Positions 5,951-13,162 are shown, numbered from the stretch's first letter. The stretch is DNA of 13,444 nt from Desulfobacterales bacterium (GCA_025454275.1 JALOOS010000048.1:1-13444); one strand, 5' to 3'. Numbers and translations: made by a program. The notes: a model not told the origin generated them from the letters alone.

Positions 5951-7885
5951 TCAGTCTCCTGGAACAGCGATGGTTTTCCCCGTGAGCCGGGTGCTGTAGC
6001 CGCCCAGGGATTCCACCCGCCGCCGGAACTCGGCCGAGACGATCACCTCCAGGAGCGCCCGGATGTTCGCGCTGCCGAAATGCTCCTCCGGGATCACGAG
6101 GTCGTACTGCTCGGTGACCACCGGGATGAAGTCGAGCCCCAGGGCCTTGGCGGCGGCGTAGATGCCCAGCCCCGTGTCGGCGCTGCCGGTCATGACCGCC
6201 ACCGCCACCGCCATGTGGGTGAACTCCTCCACGCCGTAGCCTCTGATCTCGGACGGGTCGAGCCCCAGCTCCTTCAGGCGGTAGTCGAGCAGCAGGCGCG
6301 TGCCGGAGCCGGCCTGGCGGTTGATGAAGGTCAGATCCGGGCGCACCAGGTCCTCGATGCCCCGGACGGCCTTGGGATTGCCGCGCGGCACGATCAGGCC
6401 GTTTTCCCGCAGCACCAGGGTGACGAGGGATACGGCCCGGCCGGGGAGATGCCTGCGGATGTAGGTGAGGTTGTAGGAGCCGTCCTCCGGATCGAGCAGG
6501 TGGGAGCCGGCCAGGTGGCACCCCCCGCGTTTGATGGCCATCAGCCCCCCCATGCTGCCGACATGGCTGGAGGAGAGGCCGAGATCCCCGCGGGCGGCCT
6601 TGAGCTGGTCGGCCAGCACATCCAGGGTGTTGTCGTGGCTGCCCACGACGACGATGGTCCGGTCGAGCTCCTCGGGGGGGCGCATCAGCTCGGCCGCGAC
6701 CGGCTCGTTTTCCCGCAGGCCCTCGGTGTCGACCGGGACGCGGATGATGCCGTCCGCCTTCGTCAGGGAGGTGATCTGGCCCGCCCCGCGCGGGAGAGGG
6801 GTGGCGACGATCCGTGTGCCCACGCGGCCGAGCTTGACGCGCACGAACTCCTCCACCCCGAGCTTGGAGGCGATCTTGCGGGTCGGCTCGACGAGCGCCG
6901 TGGGCGGCGGCGGGGGCGTCTGGGCGAGCAGGGCCGCGATCAGCGGTTTGACCAGCTGCTCGAAGACGATCACGGCCGATACCGGGTAGCCGGGGATGCC
7001 GAAGGCGGCCATGGGCCCCACCCGGCCGATCACGACCGGTTTGCCCGGCATGATGGTGACACCGTGCACGAAGACCTCGCCGAGCGCGGCGATGACGGCC
7101 CTGGCATAATCCTCGGAGCCGGCCGAGGAGCCGCCGAGGACCAGGGCGATCTGATATCCCTCCTGCCGCGCGGCATCGAGCGCGGCCCGGATCCGGGGGA
7201 TCTCGTCTGCGACCATGGGGTGCCGGGTGAAGACCCCGCCGCAGGCCTCGACGAGGGCCCCCAGGACAAAGGAGTTCGTCTCCAGCACTTGGCCGGGCTT
7301 CAGGTCGGAGAGAGGGGTCCGGCGCCAGTCCACGAGCTCCGAGCCGGTCGGGATGATCAGCACCCTCGGCTTGCACTTGACCGGCACGGAGAAGATGCCC
7401 GCGGTCAGGAGCGCCCCGAGGCAAATGGGGGTCACGCGGTGGTGGCGCGGAAAAAGCAGCTCGGTCGCGACGATGTCCTCGCCGATCCGCCGCACGTGCT
7501 GCCAGGGAAAGGCCGGGGCCTCGATGCGGACGCGCTCATCCCCGGGGAGCTGGACGGCTTCGATCATGATCACGGCGTCGGTGCCCGCCGGCAGCACATT
7601 TCCGGTATTGACGAAGTAGGCCTCGCGTCCCAGGCTGAGCTCGCGCGGTCGCGACTCGCTGGCGCCGTATGTGGTCTCGGCCCGCACCGCCACCCCATCC
7701 ATGGCGGCGGCGTGGTAATTCGGGGCGGAGATGGCGGCGTGGACCGGTTCGGCCAGGACCCGTCCGACCGCATCCGGCACCGGCACCGTTTCGACGGCGA
7801 GGGCCGGCAGCGCCCCCAGTTCATCGAGCACGATGCGGCGGGCCTCCTCCAGGCGCTTCATTTGAAGATAAACGTTTCGTCCCAT
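5951..7885 (-). CDS. MoeA-type molybdopterin molybdenumtransferase fused to a PBP-like domain
   Basis: This 644-aa fusion has two parts. Residues about 9-403 are MoeA: AMDGVAVRA (61-69), GED (135-137), PTGSELV (179-185), GGSSAGSEDY (251-260), MPGKP (279-283), GIPGYPVSA (296-304) and the C-terminal barrel with LTKADGIIRVP (374-384). MoeA inserts molybdate (or tungstate) into adenylylated molybdopterin in the cytoplasm. Residues about 405-644 form a substrate-binding-protein-like domain beginning TIVVVGSHDNTLDVL and containing NRQAGSGTR (522-530); there is no signal peptide, so any ligand is bound inside the cell. This layout is known in anaerobic bacteria and archaea, where oxyanion sensing or delivery is suspected. 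It lies 25 nt downstream of a second, broken moeA. A GGAGG lies 12 nt before ATG 7885, a long spacing, so the start is less certain than the rest. Confidence 0.93.
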   Translation of the reverse strand: MGRNVYLQMKRLEEARRIVLDELGALPALAVETVPVPDAVGRVLAEPVHAAISAPNYHAAAMDGVAVRAETTYGASESRPRELSLGREAYFVNTGNVLPAGTDAVIMIEAVQLPGDERVRIEAPAFPWQHVRRIGEDIVATELLFPRHHRVTPICLGALLTAGIFSVPVKCKPRVLIIPTGSELVDWRRTPLSDLKPGQVLETNSFVLGALVEACGGVFTRHPMVADEIPRIRAALDAARQEGYQIALVLGGSSAGSEDYARAVIAALGEVFVHGVTIMPGKPVVIGRVGPMAAFGIPGYPVSAVIVFEQLVKPLIAALLAQTPPPPPTALVEPTRKIASKLGVEEFVRVKLGRVGTRIVATPLPRGAGQITSLTKADGIIRVPVDTEGLRENEPVAAELMRPPEELDRTIVVVGSHDNTLDVLADQLKAARGDLGLSSSHVGSMGGLMAIKRGGCHLAGSHLLDPEDGSYNLTYIRRHLPGRAVSLVTLVLRENGLIVPRGNPKAVRGIEDLVRPDLTFINRQAGSGTRLLLDYRLKELGLDPSEIRGYGVEEFTHMAVAVAVMTGSADTGLGIYAAAKALGLDFIPVVTEQYDLVIPEEHFGSANIRALLEVIVSAEFRRRVESLGGYSTRLTGKTIAVPGD

Positions 7886-7910
7886 CCGTGATCCGATCCT
7901 CCTCTATGGC

Positions 7911-8642
7911 CTAAAAGAGAATCACCTCGACGGGTGCCCCGGCCTCGAGCCCCTCGACGTCGCGGCCGATTTCGACCACCCCGTCCCCCTTTACCATGGT
8001 GTTGAGCAACCCGGACTTTCCAAGGACCGGCTCGGCCCGGAACCCTTCCGCACCGCGGACGACCCGCACCCGGATGAAATCGGTGCGCCCGGGGACCGAG
8101 GCCACGTTGCGGCTCAGGCGGGCGGGCAGCCGGATCTCCTGCGCCAGCGGGGCCCGGATCCCCCCCAGGTGAAGCAGAAAGGGCCGGACGATCCGTGCAA
8201 AGACGATCATGGCCGAGACGACGTGACCCGGAAGGCCCCAGAAAGATCGGTCGCGGATGCGCGCCAGAATCGTGGGCTTGCCCGGGCTGATGCTGATCCC
8301 GTGCGCCAGGATCCTGGCTTCCGGAAAGGAGGAGATGACCTCGACGGTGAAATCCCGTGCGCCGACCGAGCTGCCCCCGGAGATCAGAACCATGTCGCTG
8401 CCCTCGAGCGCCCGGGCGGCGGCGGAGCGCAGCGCATTGAAATCGTCCCCGGTGATGCCGAGCGGGATCGGCAGGGCACCGGCCGCGGCCGCCATTCCGG
8501 CCAGGGTGAAGCTGTTTACATCGCGGATCTGACCGGGGCCGGGGTGCGCCGTCACCGGGACGATTTCGTCGCCGGTTGAGATGATGGCCACCTGCGGCCG
8601 GCGGTGGACCTTGACCCGCGTGCAACCGAACGCCGCGAGCAC
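7911..8642 (-). CDS. MoeA C-terminal fragment
   Basis: The downstream frame (first usable start GTG 8642, 243 aa) carries the catalytic core. It has IISTGDEIV, ISGGSSVGARDF (the GGxSxG-x2-D signature), ISPGKPT, WGLPGHVVSA, and a C-terminal barrel ending APVEVILF. The frame is open back to 8660, where RPQDTG joins the other fragment. No ribosome site precedes GTG 8642, so independent translation is doubtful. It lacks the N-terminal dimerisation domain of MoeA. Confidence 0.6.
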   Translation of the reverse strand: MLAAFGCTRVKVHRRPQVAIISTGDEIVPVTAHPGPGQIRDVNSFTLAGMAAAAGALPIPLGITGDDFNALRSAAARALEGSDMVLISGGSSVGARDFTVEVISSFPEARILAHGISISPGKPTILARIRDRSFWGLPGHVVSAMIVFARIVRPFLLHLGGIRAPLAQEIRLPARLSRNVASVPGRTDFIRVRVVRGAEGFRAEPVLGKSGLLNTMVKGDGVVEIGRDVEGLEAGAPVEVILF

Positions 8643-9067
8643 GCCGGTGTCCTGGGGCCGGGGGCGACGCTGCGCAAGGCTTCGATCGTCCGCTCGTCCA
8701 CCGCATCGGCGTGTTCGACCATGAGCACGCTGTCGGCGCCGCGCGGCAGCTCGCCGCCGGTGGGGATGCGGGCCGCCTGGCCGGGTCCGATCGCCACGCC
8801 GGGAGCCCGGCCCATCACGACGGTCCCGACGACATCCAACAAGGCGGGGCTGCCCTCACTGGCTCCAAAGGTCGCGTCCGCCTTCACGGCATAGCCGTCC
8901 ACGGTGGAGCGGGGGAAGCCGGGCAGGTCGGAATCGGCGCGGAGATCCTCGGCCAGCACCCGGCCGGCCGCCTCCTCGAGCGGCACCTCCTCGGCGGCCA
9001 CCGGGGGAAAGGCGTCCACCTGCGCGAGCACCTGGTCGAGGCCCATGACGGTCAGAAACTCTTTCAT
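8552..9067 (-). CDS. MoeA N-terminal fragment
   Basis: As read, this frame gives 171 aa. Residues 1-137 are genuine MoeA: LEEAAGRVLAEDLRADSDLPGF and, at 52-63, PRSTVDGYAVKA (the usual S-x-DG-A motif), then IPTGGELPRGADSVLMVE (101-118). From residue 138 the sequence (PRTPACSRRS onward) is out-of-frame and Arg/Ser-rich. The fragment holds only domain I/II of MoeA and lacks the molybdopterin-binding core, so alone it should be inactive. Confidence 0.6.
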   Translation of the reverse strand: MKEFLTVMGLDQVLAQVDAFPPVAAEEVPLEEAAGRVLAEDLRADSDLPGFPRSTVDGYAVKADATFGASEGSPALLDVVGTVVMGRAPGVAIGPGQAARIPTGGELPRGADSVLMVEHADAVDERTIEALRSVAPGPRTPACSRRSVARGSRSTAGRRWPSSQPATKSSR

Positions 9068-9120
9068 CGGGGCTCCTTCATAGCAAAAACAGGCCGGCAT
9101 CACAAAGTCAATCTCTTCGC

Positions 9121-9148
9121 TTGCAAAATCTTGAATCCAGTATATAAT
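9121..9148 (+). promoter_or_regulatory. Sigma70-type promoter for the DEAD-box helicase gene
   Basis: TTGCAA (9121-9126) and a perfect TATAAT (9143-9148) are 16 nt apart in an AT-rich island between divergent genes. Transcription would start near 9155, about 67 nt before ATG 9222. On the minus strand TATACT (9144-9139) overlaps it and might serve moeA, but no well-spaced -35 box was found there. Confidence 0.65.
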
Positions 9149-9221
9149 CTGTCGTCACGCGCGGCTTGGCAAGCTCCGGCCCGCCAAAATCCCCACCCCA
9201 CAAGGAAGGTCACCGACTCTT

Positions 9222-10895
9222 ATGCTGGATGAATCCGGGGCGCCTGAGGCGCCGGAGGATAGCTCTCGTGCCGATAAACCCGATTTTCTGACCGATAAAC
9301 GGTTTGATGAGTTCGATCTTGCCGGCGAGGTCATGGCCGGTTTGAAGGATGCAGGCTTTGAGTTCTGCACGCCGATCCAGGCCCGGGCCCTGCCGGTCCT
9401 GTTGCTGGGCCGGGATGTCGCCGGGCAGGCCCAGACCGGGACCGGCAAGACGGCCGCCTTTTTGACGACGGTTCTCTCGCGTCTGCTCGCCATGCCCGAG
9501 AGGAAGAGCGGCCGCCCCCAAGCCCTCATCATGGCCCCCACCCGCGAGCTGTCCCGCCAGATCTATGAGGAGGCCCGGGTCCTGGGGCGGCACACCGACA
9601 TTTCGTTTCTGGAGGTGGTCGGCGGGATCGACTACCGGGAGCAGGCCGAGAGCCTCACCCGGGGAGTGGATATCGTCATCGGCACACCGGGGCGGATCAT
9701 CGATTACTATAAGCAGGGCGTGTTCAAAACCCCGGACATCAAATTCCTCGTCATCGACGAGGCCGACCGCCTCCTCGACCTCGGCTTCGAGAAGGACATG
9801 CGCTACATCCTGCGCAAGCTGCCCTCCTTCGAGAAGCGCCAGTCCATGCTCTTCTCGGCGACCCTCTCCTACCGCGTGCTGGAGCTGACCTACGAGTTCA
9901 TGAACCTGCCGGAGTTCATCGCCGTGACCCCGGAGACGGTCGCGGTCGAGGGGATCGAGCAGTCGCTCTTTCACATCGAAAAAGAGCGCAAAATGCGACT
10001 CCTGCTCGGAATCCTGAAGCGCGAGGAGTGGAGCCGGATCCTTGTTTTCGTCAACATGAAAATGGCCGTGGAACGGCTCACGCGCCGTCTCAAGGCCAAC
10101 GGCCTGCCGGCCGAGGGGATCACCGGGGACCTGCCGCAGCGCAAGCGCTTCCAGCTGATGGAGCGCTTCAAGAAGGGACAGCTCAAGATCCTCGTCGCCA
10201 CCGACGTGGCCTCCCGCGGGATTCACGTGGAGGACATCAGCCACGTCATCAACTTCGACCTGCCCCAGGATGCCGAAAACTACGTGCACCGCATCGGCCG
10301 CACGGCGCGCGCGGGCAAGACCGGGAAGGCGATCTCCTTCGCCTGCGAGGAGTACGTCTACCATCTCGAGCCGCTGGAGGAGATGCTGGGTTACAAGATC
10401 CCGGTGGTGTGGCCCGAGGAGGACTGGTTCGCAGAAGACCGCTCGCCGGCGGATCTGCCGGAACGGCGCGAGCGCCGCGGCCGCCATGAGCGACCCGAAC
10501 GGGGCGACCGGCGCCGCGACCGGGGACGCGGACGGGAGCGCGCTCCCCGAGGGGCGGCACCCGATAAGCCCAAGACCAAGCGCATTCCCGGGGCCTTTTT
10601 CGGCTTCGGGCCGCCGGATGTCGAGGACCTCGAGCCTGCGGTTGCGGAAGAACGTGCGGCCGACGACGTCGAGGGTGCGCCGCTCGAGCCGTCCGCCCCT
10701 GCCGCCGGAGAGGGCGCGACACCGCTGGAAGGGGCCGCAGCCGGCACCGAGCGCCCGAAAAAGCGCCGCCGCCGGCACCGGCGCAAGAAGAAACCGGTCG
10801 CGGCCAACGGCGCCGCCGGTACCGAAGCCGGTACGCCGCCCTCCGCCCCTGAGGCTCCTGCGATCGCGGATCCTCCGGTGGAGGCGCCGGCGTGA
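9222..10895 (+). CDS. DEAD-box ATP-dependent RNA helicase, RhlB-like, with long charged tail
   Basis: This 557-aa protein unwinds RNA duplexes using ATP. The core (about 28-395) has every motif: Q motif FCTPIQ (48-53), Walker A AQTGTGKT (70-77), PTREL (106-110), TPGR (155-158), DEAD (179-182), SAT (212-214), ILVFVNMK (273-280), ATDVASRGIHV (326-336) and HRIGRTARAG (356-365). The segment CEEYVYHLEPLEEMLGYKIPVV is close to the end of RhlB. Beyond it lies about 160 residues of low complexity: Arg/Glu/Gly-rich (413-443), acidic (466-487), then a basic cluster KKRRRRHRRKKK (513-524), with a Pro/Ala-rich end. Such tails bind RNA or partner proteins such as RNase E in known cases. AAGGAAGG lies 12 nt before ATG 9222. 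RhlE or CsdA family membership is possible. Confidence 0.93.
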   Translation: MLDESGAPEAPEDSSRADKPDFLTDKRFDEFDLAGEVMAGLKDAGFEFCTPIQARALPVLLLGRDVAGQAQTGTGKTAAFLTTVLSRLLAMPERKSGRPQALIMAPTRELSRQIYEEARVLGRHTDISFLEVVGGIDYREQAESLTRGVDIVIGTPGRIIDYYKQGVFKTPDIKFLVIDEADRLLDLGFEKDMRYILRKLPSFEKRQSMLFSATLSYRVLELTYEFMNLPEFIAVTPETVAVEGIEQSLFHIEKERKMRLLLGILKREEWSRILVFVNMKMAVERLTRRLKANGLPAEGITGDLPQRKRFQLMERFKKGQLKILVATDVASRGIHVEDISHVINFDLPQDAENYVHRIGRTARAGKTGKAISFACEEYVYHLEPLEEMLGYKIPVVWPEEDWFAEDRSPADLPERRERRGRHERPERGDRRRDRGRGRERAPRGAAPDKPKTKRIPGAFFGFGPPDVEDLEPAVAEERAADDVEGAPLEPSAPAAGEGATPLEGAAAGTERPKKRRRRHRRKKKPVAANGAAGTEAGTPPSAPEAPAIADPPVEAPA

Positions 10896-10955
10896 GCCGC
10901 TTCGCCGGCCCGGCTGCCGCCGGCCGGTGCCTGATGCGTCCCTGACCCGATTGCC

Positions 10956-11699
10956 ATGGGACACGTGTTCGACTCCAGCGATGCCGCGGCGTACCACGCC
11001 TCCCTGCAGCGGGACGAAAACCGGCTGGTTTTCGAGATGGAGATCCAGCTGCTGCGGGAGATGCTCCAGCCGCGCCCCGGAGAGTCGATCCTCGACATCG
11101 GCTGCGGAACGGGCGCCTGCCTGCCCGCCTTTTTGGAAATGGGGCTGCGGGTGACCGGCATTGATCCCTCGACCGCCATGCTGGACATCGCCGCCGGCCG
11201 GGTCGCCAACCGCGTGGACCTATACCGCGGAGTGGCCGAAGACCTGCCCTTCGACGACAACTCCTTCAACCATGCCTGTTTCTTCACGAGCCTCGAATTC
11301 GTGGAGGATCCTGCCAAGGCCCTGGCGGAAGCCTGCCGCGTGGCCCGCGACCGATTGTTCATCGGGGTGCTGAACCGGTTTGCCATCAAGGGTTTGGAGC
11401 GCTGGGTGAAGGGGATGTTCTCATCGTCCATCTACAACCACGCCCGCTTTTTCAGCGTCTGGGAGCTCAAGCGCATGGTCTACGACCTGGTGGGGCATGT
11501 GCCGATCTCCTGGCGCAGCATTTGCCAGCTGCCGCTGCCGTCGGGGAAATTCGCCGCCAGCCTGGAACAGACCCTCCTGCAACGCTGCCCGTTCGGGGCC
11601 TTTGTGGGCATGGTCGTTGTGCTGGTGCCCCGGTTCCGCACCCGGCCGCTGACGGTGCGGTATCAGCCGAGTCACACCCCGGGCACCGTCCCGGGCTAG
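10956..11699 (+). CDS. Class I SAM-dependent methyltransferase
   Basis: This 247-aa protein has the Methyltransf_11/25 fold. Motif I is ILDIGCGTGAC (45-55), the acidic residue that binds the SAM ribose is D70 in VTGIDPS, and VAEDLPFDDNSFNHACFFTSLEFV (D96, F99, D100-D101, F104, S112, E114) carries motifs II-III. A C-terminal region from about 140 has RFAIKGLERWVKG and a hydrophobic stretch FGAFVGMVVVLVP (213-225) that is a beta-strand, not a membrane segment. The substrate (small molecule, lipid or quinone-like) cannot be read from sequence. It lies 60 nt after the helicase gene and 61 nt before the radical SAM gene on the same strand, so co-transcription is plausible. No clear ribosome site precedes ATG 10956, and an in-frame stop just upstream rules out a longer start. 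Confidence 0.85.
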   Translation: MGHVFDSSDAAAYHASLQRDENRLVFEMEIQLLREMLQPRPGESILDIGCGTGACLPAFLEMGLRVTGIDPSTAMLDIAAGRVANRVDLYRGVAEDLPFDDNSFNHACFFTSLEFVEDPAKALAEACRVARDRLFIGVLNRFAIKGLERWVKGMFSSSIYNHARFFSVWELKRMVYDLVGHVPISWRSICQLPLPSGKFAASLEQTLLQRCPFGAFVGMVVVLVPRFRTRPLTVRYQPSHTPGTVPG

Positions 11700-11760
11700 C
11701 GGATGCGGCGGCCGGCTGCGCCGCGGCCCTGTGTACGTTCATCCGCGGGAGTGCACCGTC

Positions 11761-12660
11761 ATGGAAGCCCTGCTTTACGAAACGCATTCCGACCGGTCGG
11801 TCCGCTGCGCCCTCTGCCGCCACCGCTGCCTCATCGCCGAGGGAAAGCGCGGGATCTGCAACGTGCGCGAAAACAGGGGCGGCGTGCTGCACAGCTTGGT
11901 CTACGGCCGGCTGATCGCCGCTCATATCGATCCCATCGAGAAAAAGCCCCTCTACCATTTCCTTCCGGGGTCTTACTCCTACTCGATCGCGACCGTGGGC
12001 TGCAACTTCCGCTGCCGCTTCTGCCAGAATGCCGACATCGCCCAGCTGCCGGCCGACGGCGGGGGCCGGATCGTGGGGGAGGCCACGACCCCCGAGGCGG
12101 TCGTGGAGGCCGCTGCCCGCGCGGGCTGCCGCAGCATCTCCTACACCTACACCGAGCCGACCGTTTTCTTCGAATTCGCTCTCGCGACCGCCCGGCTGGC
12201 GAAAGCACGCGGCCTGGCGAACGTCTTCGTCACCAACGGCTACATGACGGCCGAGGCCGCCGAGCTGATCGCCCCCGTGCTCGATGCGGCCAATGTGGAC
12301 CTGAAGGCCTTCAACCGCAAGTTCTACACCGACATCTGCGGCGCGCAGCTCGATCAGGTGAAGGCGTCCCTGCGGGAGATGCGCGCGCGGGGCATCTTCC
12401 TCGAGGTCACCACCCTGATCGTGCCCGGCCTGAACGACGCGTCGGAGGAGCTGAAGGCGCTGGCCGAGTTTCTGGCCGCCGAGCTGGGCCCGGCCACCCC
12501 CTGGCACATCAGCCGCTTTCACCCGACCTACCGGCTGACCGACCGGCCCCCCACTCCGGTCGAGACCCTGCAGGGGGCGCGCGAGATCGGCATCGCCGCC
12601 GGCCTTCAGTTCGTCTACCGGCGATGCGGGCGAGAACACCTTCTGCCCGGCCTGCGGTGA
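11761..12660 (+). CDS. amrS: AmmeMemoRadiSam system radical SAM enzyme, frameshifted near the 3' end
   Basis: The radical SAM cluster motif CNFRCRFC (81-88) will bind a 4Fe-4S cluster. Before it stands the family-specific Cys-rich head CALCRHRC...GKRGICNVREN (C16, C19, C23, C33). YTYTEPTVFFEFA (128-140), VTNGYM (157-162), VDLKAFNRKFY (179-189) and WHISRFHPTYRLTDRPPTP (248-266) are all typical of this family, often described as pyruvate formate-lyase activating-like. Its substrate is unknown; the name comes from genome linkage with Memo and AMMECR1 homologues, neither of which is in this window. After LQFVY (residue 286) the frame is lost and ends RRCGREHLLPGLR at 12660, while the true C-terminus continues in another frame to 12760. 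The start at 11761 has GGGAG 9 nt upstream; a GTG at 11731 is an alternative. Confidence 0.88.
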   Translation: MEALLYETHSDRSVRCALCRHRCLIAEGKRGICNVRENRGGVLHSLVYGRLIAAHIDPIEKKPLYHFLPGSYSYSIATVGCNFRCRFCQNADIAQLPADGGGRIVGEATTPEAVVEAAARAGCRSISYTYTEPTVFFEFALATARLAKARGLANVFVTNGYMTAEAAELIAPVLDAANVDLKAFNRKFYTDICGAQLDQVKASLREMRARGIFLEVTTLIVPGLNDASEELKALAEFLAAELGPATPWHISRFHPTYRLTDRPPTPVETLQGAREIGIAAGLQFVYRRCGREHLLPGLR

Positions 12661-12760
12661 GCGGCTGATCGAGCGCTGGGGTTTCCGGGTGGGAAAGATG
12701 CGCCTGAAAAAGGGCTGTTGCGCGAAGTGCGGGGCCGCGATCGCGGGGGTGTGGCAATAA
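12620..12760 (+). pseudogene. Displaced C-terminal tail of the AmmeMemoRadiSam radical SAM gene
   Basis: In the frame one base on from the end of the upstream gene, 46 codons read GDAGENTFCPACGERL, then LIERWGF, and end CCAKCGAAIAGVWQ with TAA at 12758-12760. GENTFCPACG and CxKCG are the zinc-ribbon tail of the same family. The expected link TGNVP between FVY and GDAGEN is missing. Restoring about 14 nt would both supply that link and join the frames. Confidence 0.75.
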
Positions 12761-12982
12761 CCTGTTTGCCAATGAGACGGCTTTTTATTACCGGGGGCCC
12801 TCGCCGCCAGCGTCGAAACCGTGCCAAGCGTCATGCCAGCCAACTCAAACGGACCCAGAGCAGCTCTTCGGGAAAAGAAGTGGACATGATCGATGGTTTA
12901 ACATGGTTATGGTTGATTTATCCGACTAATCACAACATTTGGGCTCTTTGTGATATGGGCTCCTCCCCCTGGACGATTTCAT

Positions 12983-13012
12983 TTGATTTTTATCGCCGGA
13001 CAGGGGTATTAT
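12983..13012 (+). promoter_or_regulatory. Putative sigma70 promoter for the cyclase gene
   Basis: TTGATT (12983-12988) and TATTAT (13007-13012) are 18 nt apart in the AT-rich part of the spacer. Transcription would start near 13019, leaving a leader of about 144 nt. Confidence 0.45.
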
Positions 13013-13063
13013 CCAGCCAGGTCGTAGCATCTTTCGCGCTCCGGCAGACTTGATGCGGGCGCT

Positions 13064-13140
13064 GGTTTGGCTGCGCGGTCCGGATTCCCCCCCAGCGTCA
13101 TTTCCTTCCACGAGCTTCATTCTCATCTAGTTGCCAAACC
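13064..13140 (+). repeat. 8-bp inverted repeat in the cyclase leader
   Basis: GGTTTGGC (13064-13071) and GCCAAACC (13133-13140) are perfect complements 61 nt apart. The second arm ends about 10 nt before the cyclase ribosome site, so pairing could shape the leader RNA near the site of translation initiation. Chance occurrence is possible. Confidence 0.3.
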
Positions 13141-13149
13141 TTCTGCCCC

Positions 13150-13157
13150 GGGAGGTG
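13150..13157 (+). promoter_or_regulatory. Ribosome binding site of the cyclase gene
   Basis: GGGAGGTG lies 5 nt before ATG 13163, the best Shine-Dalgarno match in the right half of the window. It fixes the start of the partial cyclase. Confidence 0.75.
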
Positions 13158-13162
13158 ACGGC

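Larger units (their letters stand above)
7911..9067 (-). pseudogene. moeA: moeA (molybdopterin molybdenumtransferase) broken by internal deletion and frame change
   Basis: Two open frames in tandem together make one MoeA. The frame from ATG 9067 matches MoeA up to SVAPG (residue 137, bases 8657-8659). The other frame resumes at RPQDTGVLAAFG from base 8660 down and continues to the normal end at 7911. Between these points an intact MoeA should have roughly 23-25 residues holding the RxxGEDxxxG motif, which is absent here but present in the neighbouring MoeA fusion. Both a frame change and missing sequence are therefore needed to explain it. Intact length would be about 410 aa, normal for MoeA. 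An AAGGAG at 9073-9078 sits 5 nt before ATG 9067. The lesion may be a real mutation tolerated because of the second MoeA, or lost sequence in assembly. Confidence 0.85.
12761..13162. other. Intergenic spacer of lower GC content, no gene recognised
   Basis: This 402-nt stretch is visibly richer in A and T than its flanks, mainly at 12890-13015. An open frame crosses part of it (to 13053) but its translation is rich in Ser, Arg and Trp with no recognisable motif and no ribosome site. It contains the promoter-like pair at 12983-13012 and an 8-bp inverted repeat (13064-13071 with 13133-13140). TGGCAA/TTGCCA (12752-12771) near the amrS end is too weak, and too far from the T-run at 12782-12786, to call a terminator. 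Confidence 0.5.

Noticed and set aside
6080..7891. A 603-codon open frame on the plus strand opposite the MoeA fusion
   Set aside because: Its protein is rich in Gly, Asp, Arg and His with no motif, and it mirrors a clearly conserved gene. Long antisense frames are expected in DNA this GC-rich.
9210..10997. A 595-codon open frame on the minus strand opposite the helicase
   Set aside because: The plus strand carries every DEAD-box motif; the antisense product has no recognisable domain or ribosome site.
11672..11695. CCCGGG repeated twice just before the methyltransferase stop
   Set aside because: It can fold into a short stem but no T-run follows and it lies within the coding sequence.
12752..12786. 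Possible terminator after the radical SAM gene (TGGCAA/TTGCCA, then TTTTT)
   Set aside because: The stem is only 6 bp and ends about 10 nt before the T-run, so it does not fit an intrinsic terminator. A sigma54 reading of TGGCAA...TTGC also fails on spacing.
11467..12843. A 458-codon minus-strand frame opposite the methyltransferase and radical SAM genes
   Set aside because: No motif, and it runs across the intergenic gap and both genes, as a shadow frame would.
12718..13053. A 111-codon plus-strand frame in the spacer after the radical SAM gene
   Set aside because: It begins inside the displaced radical SAM tail, has no ribosome site and no recognisable sequence.
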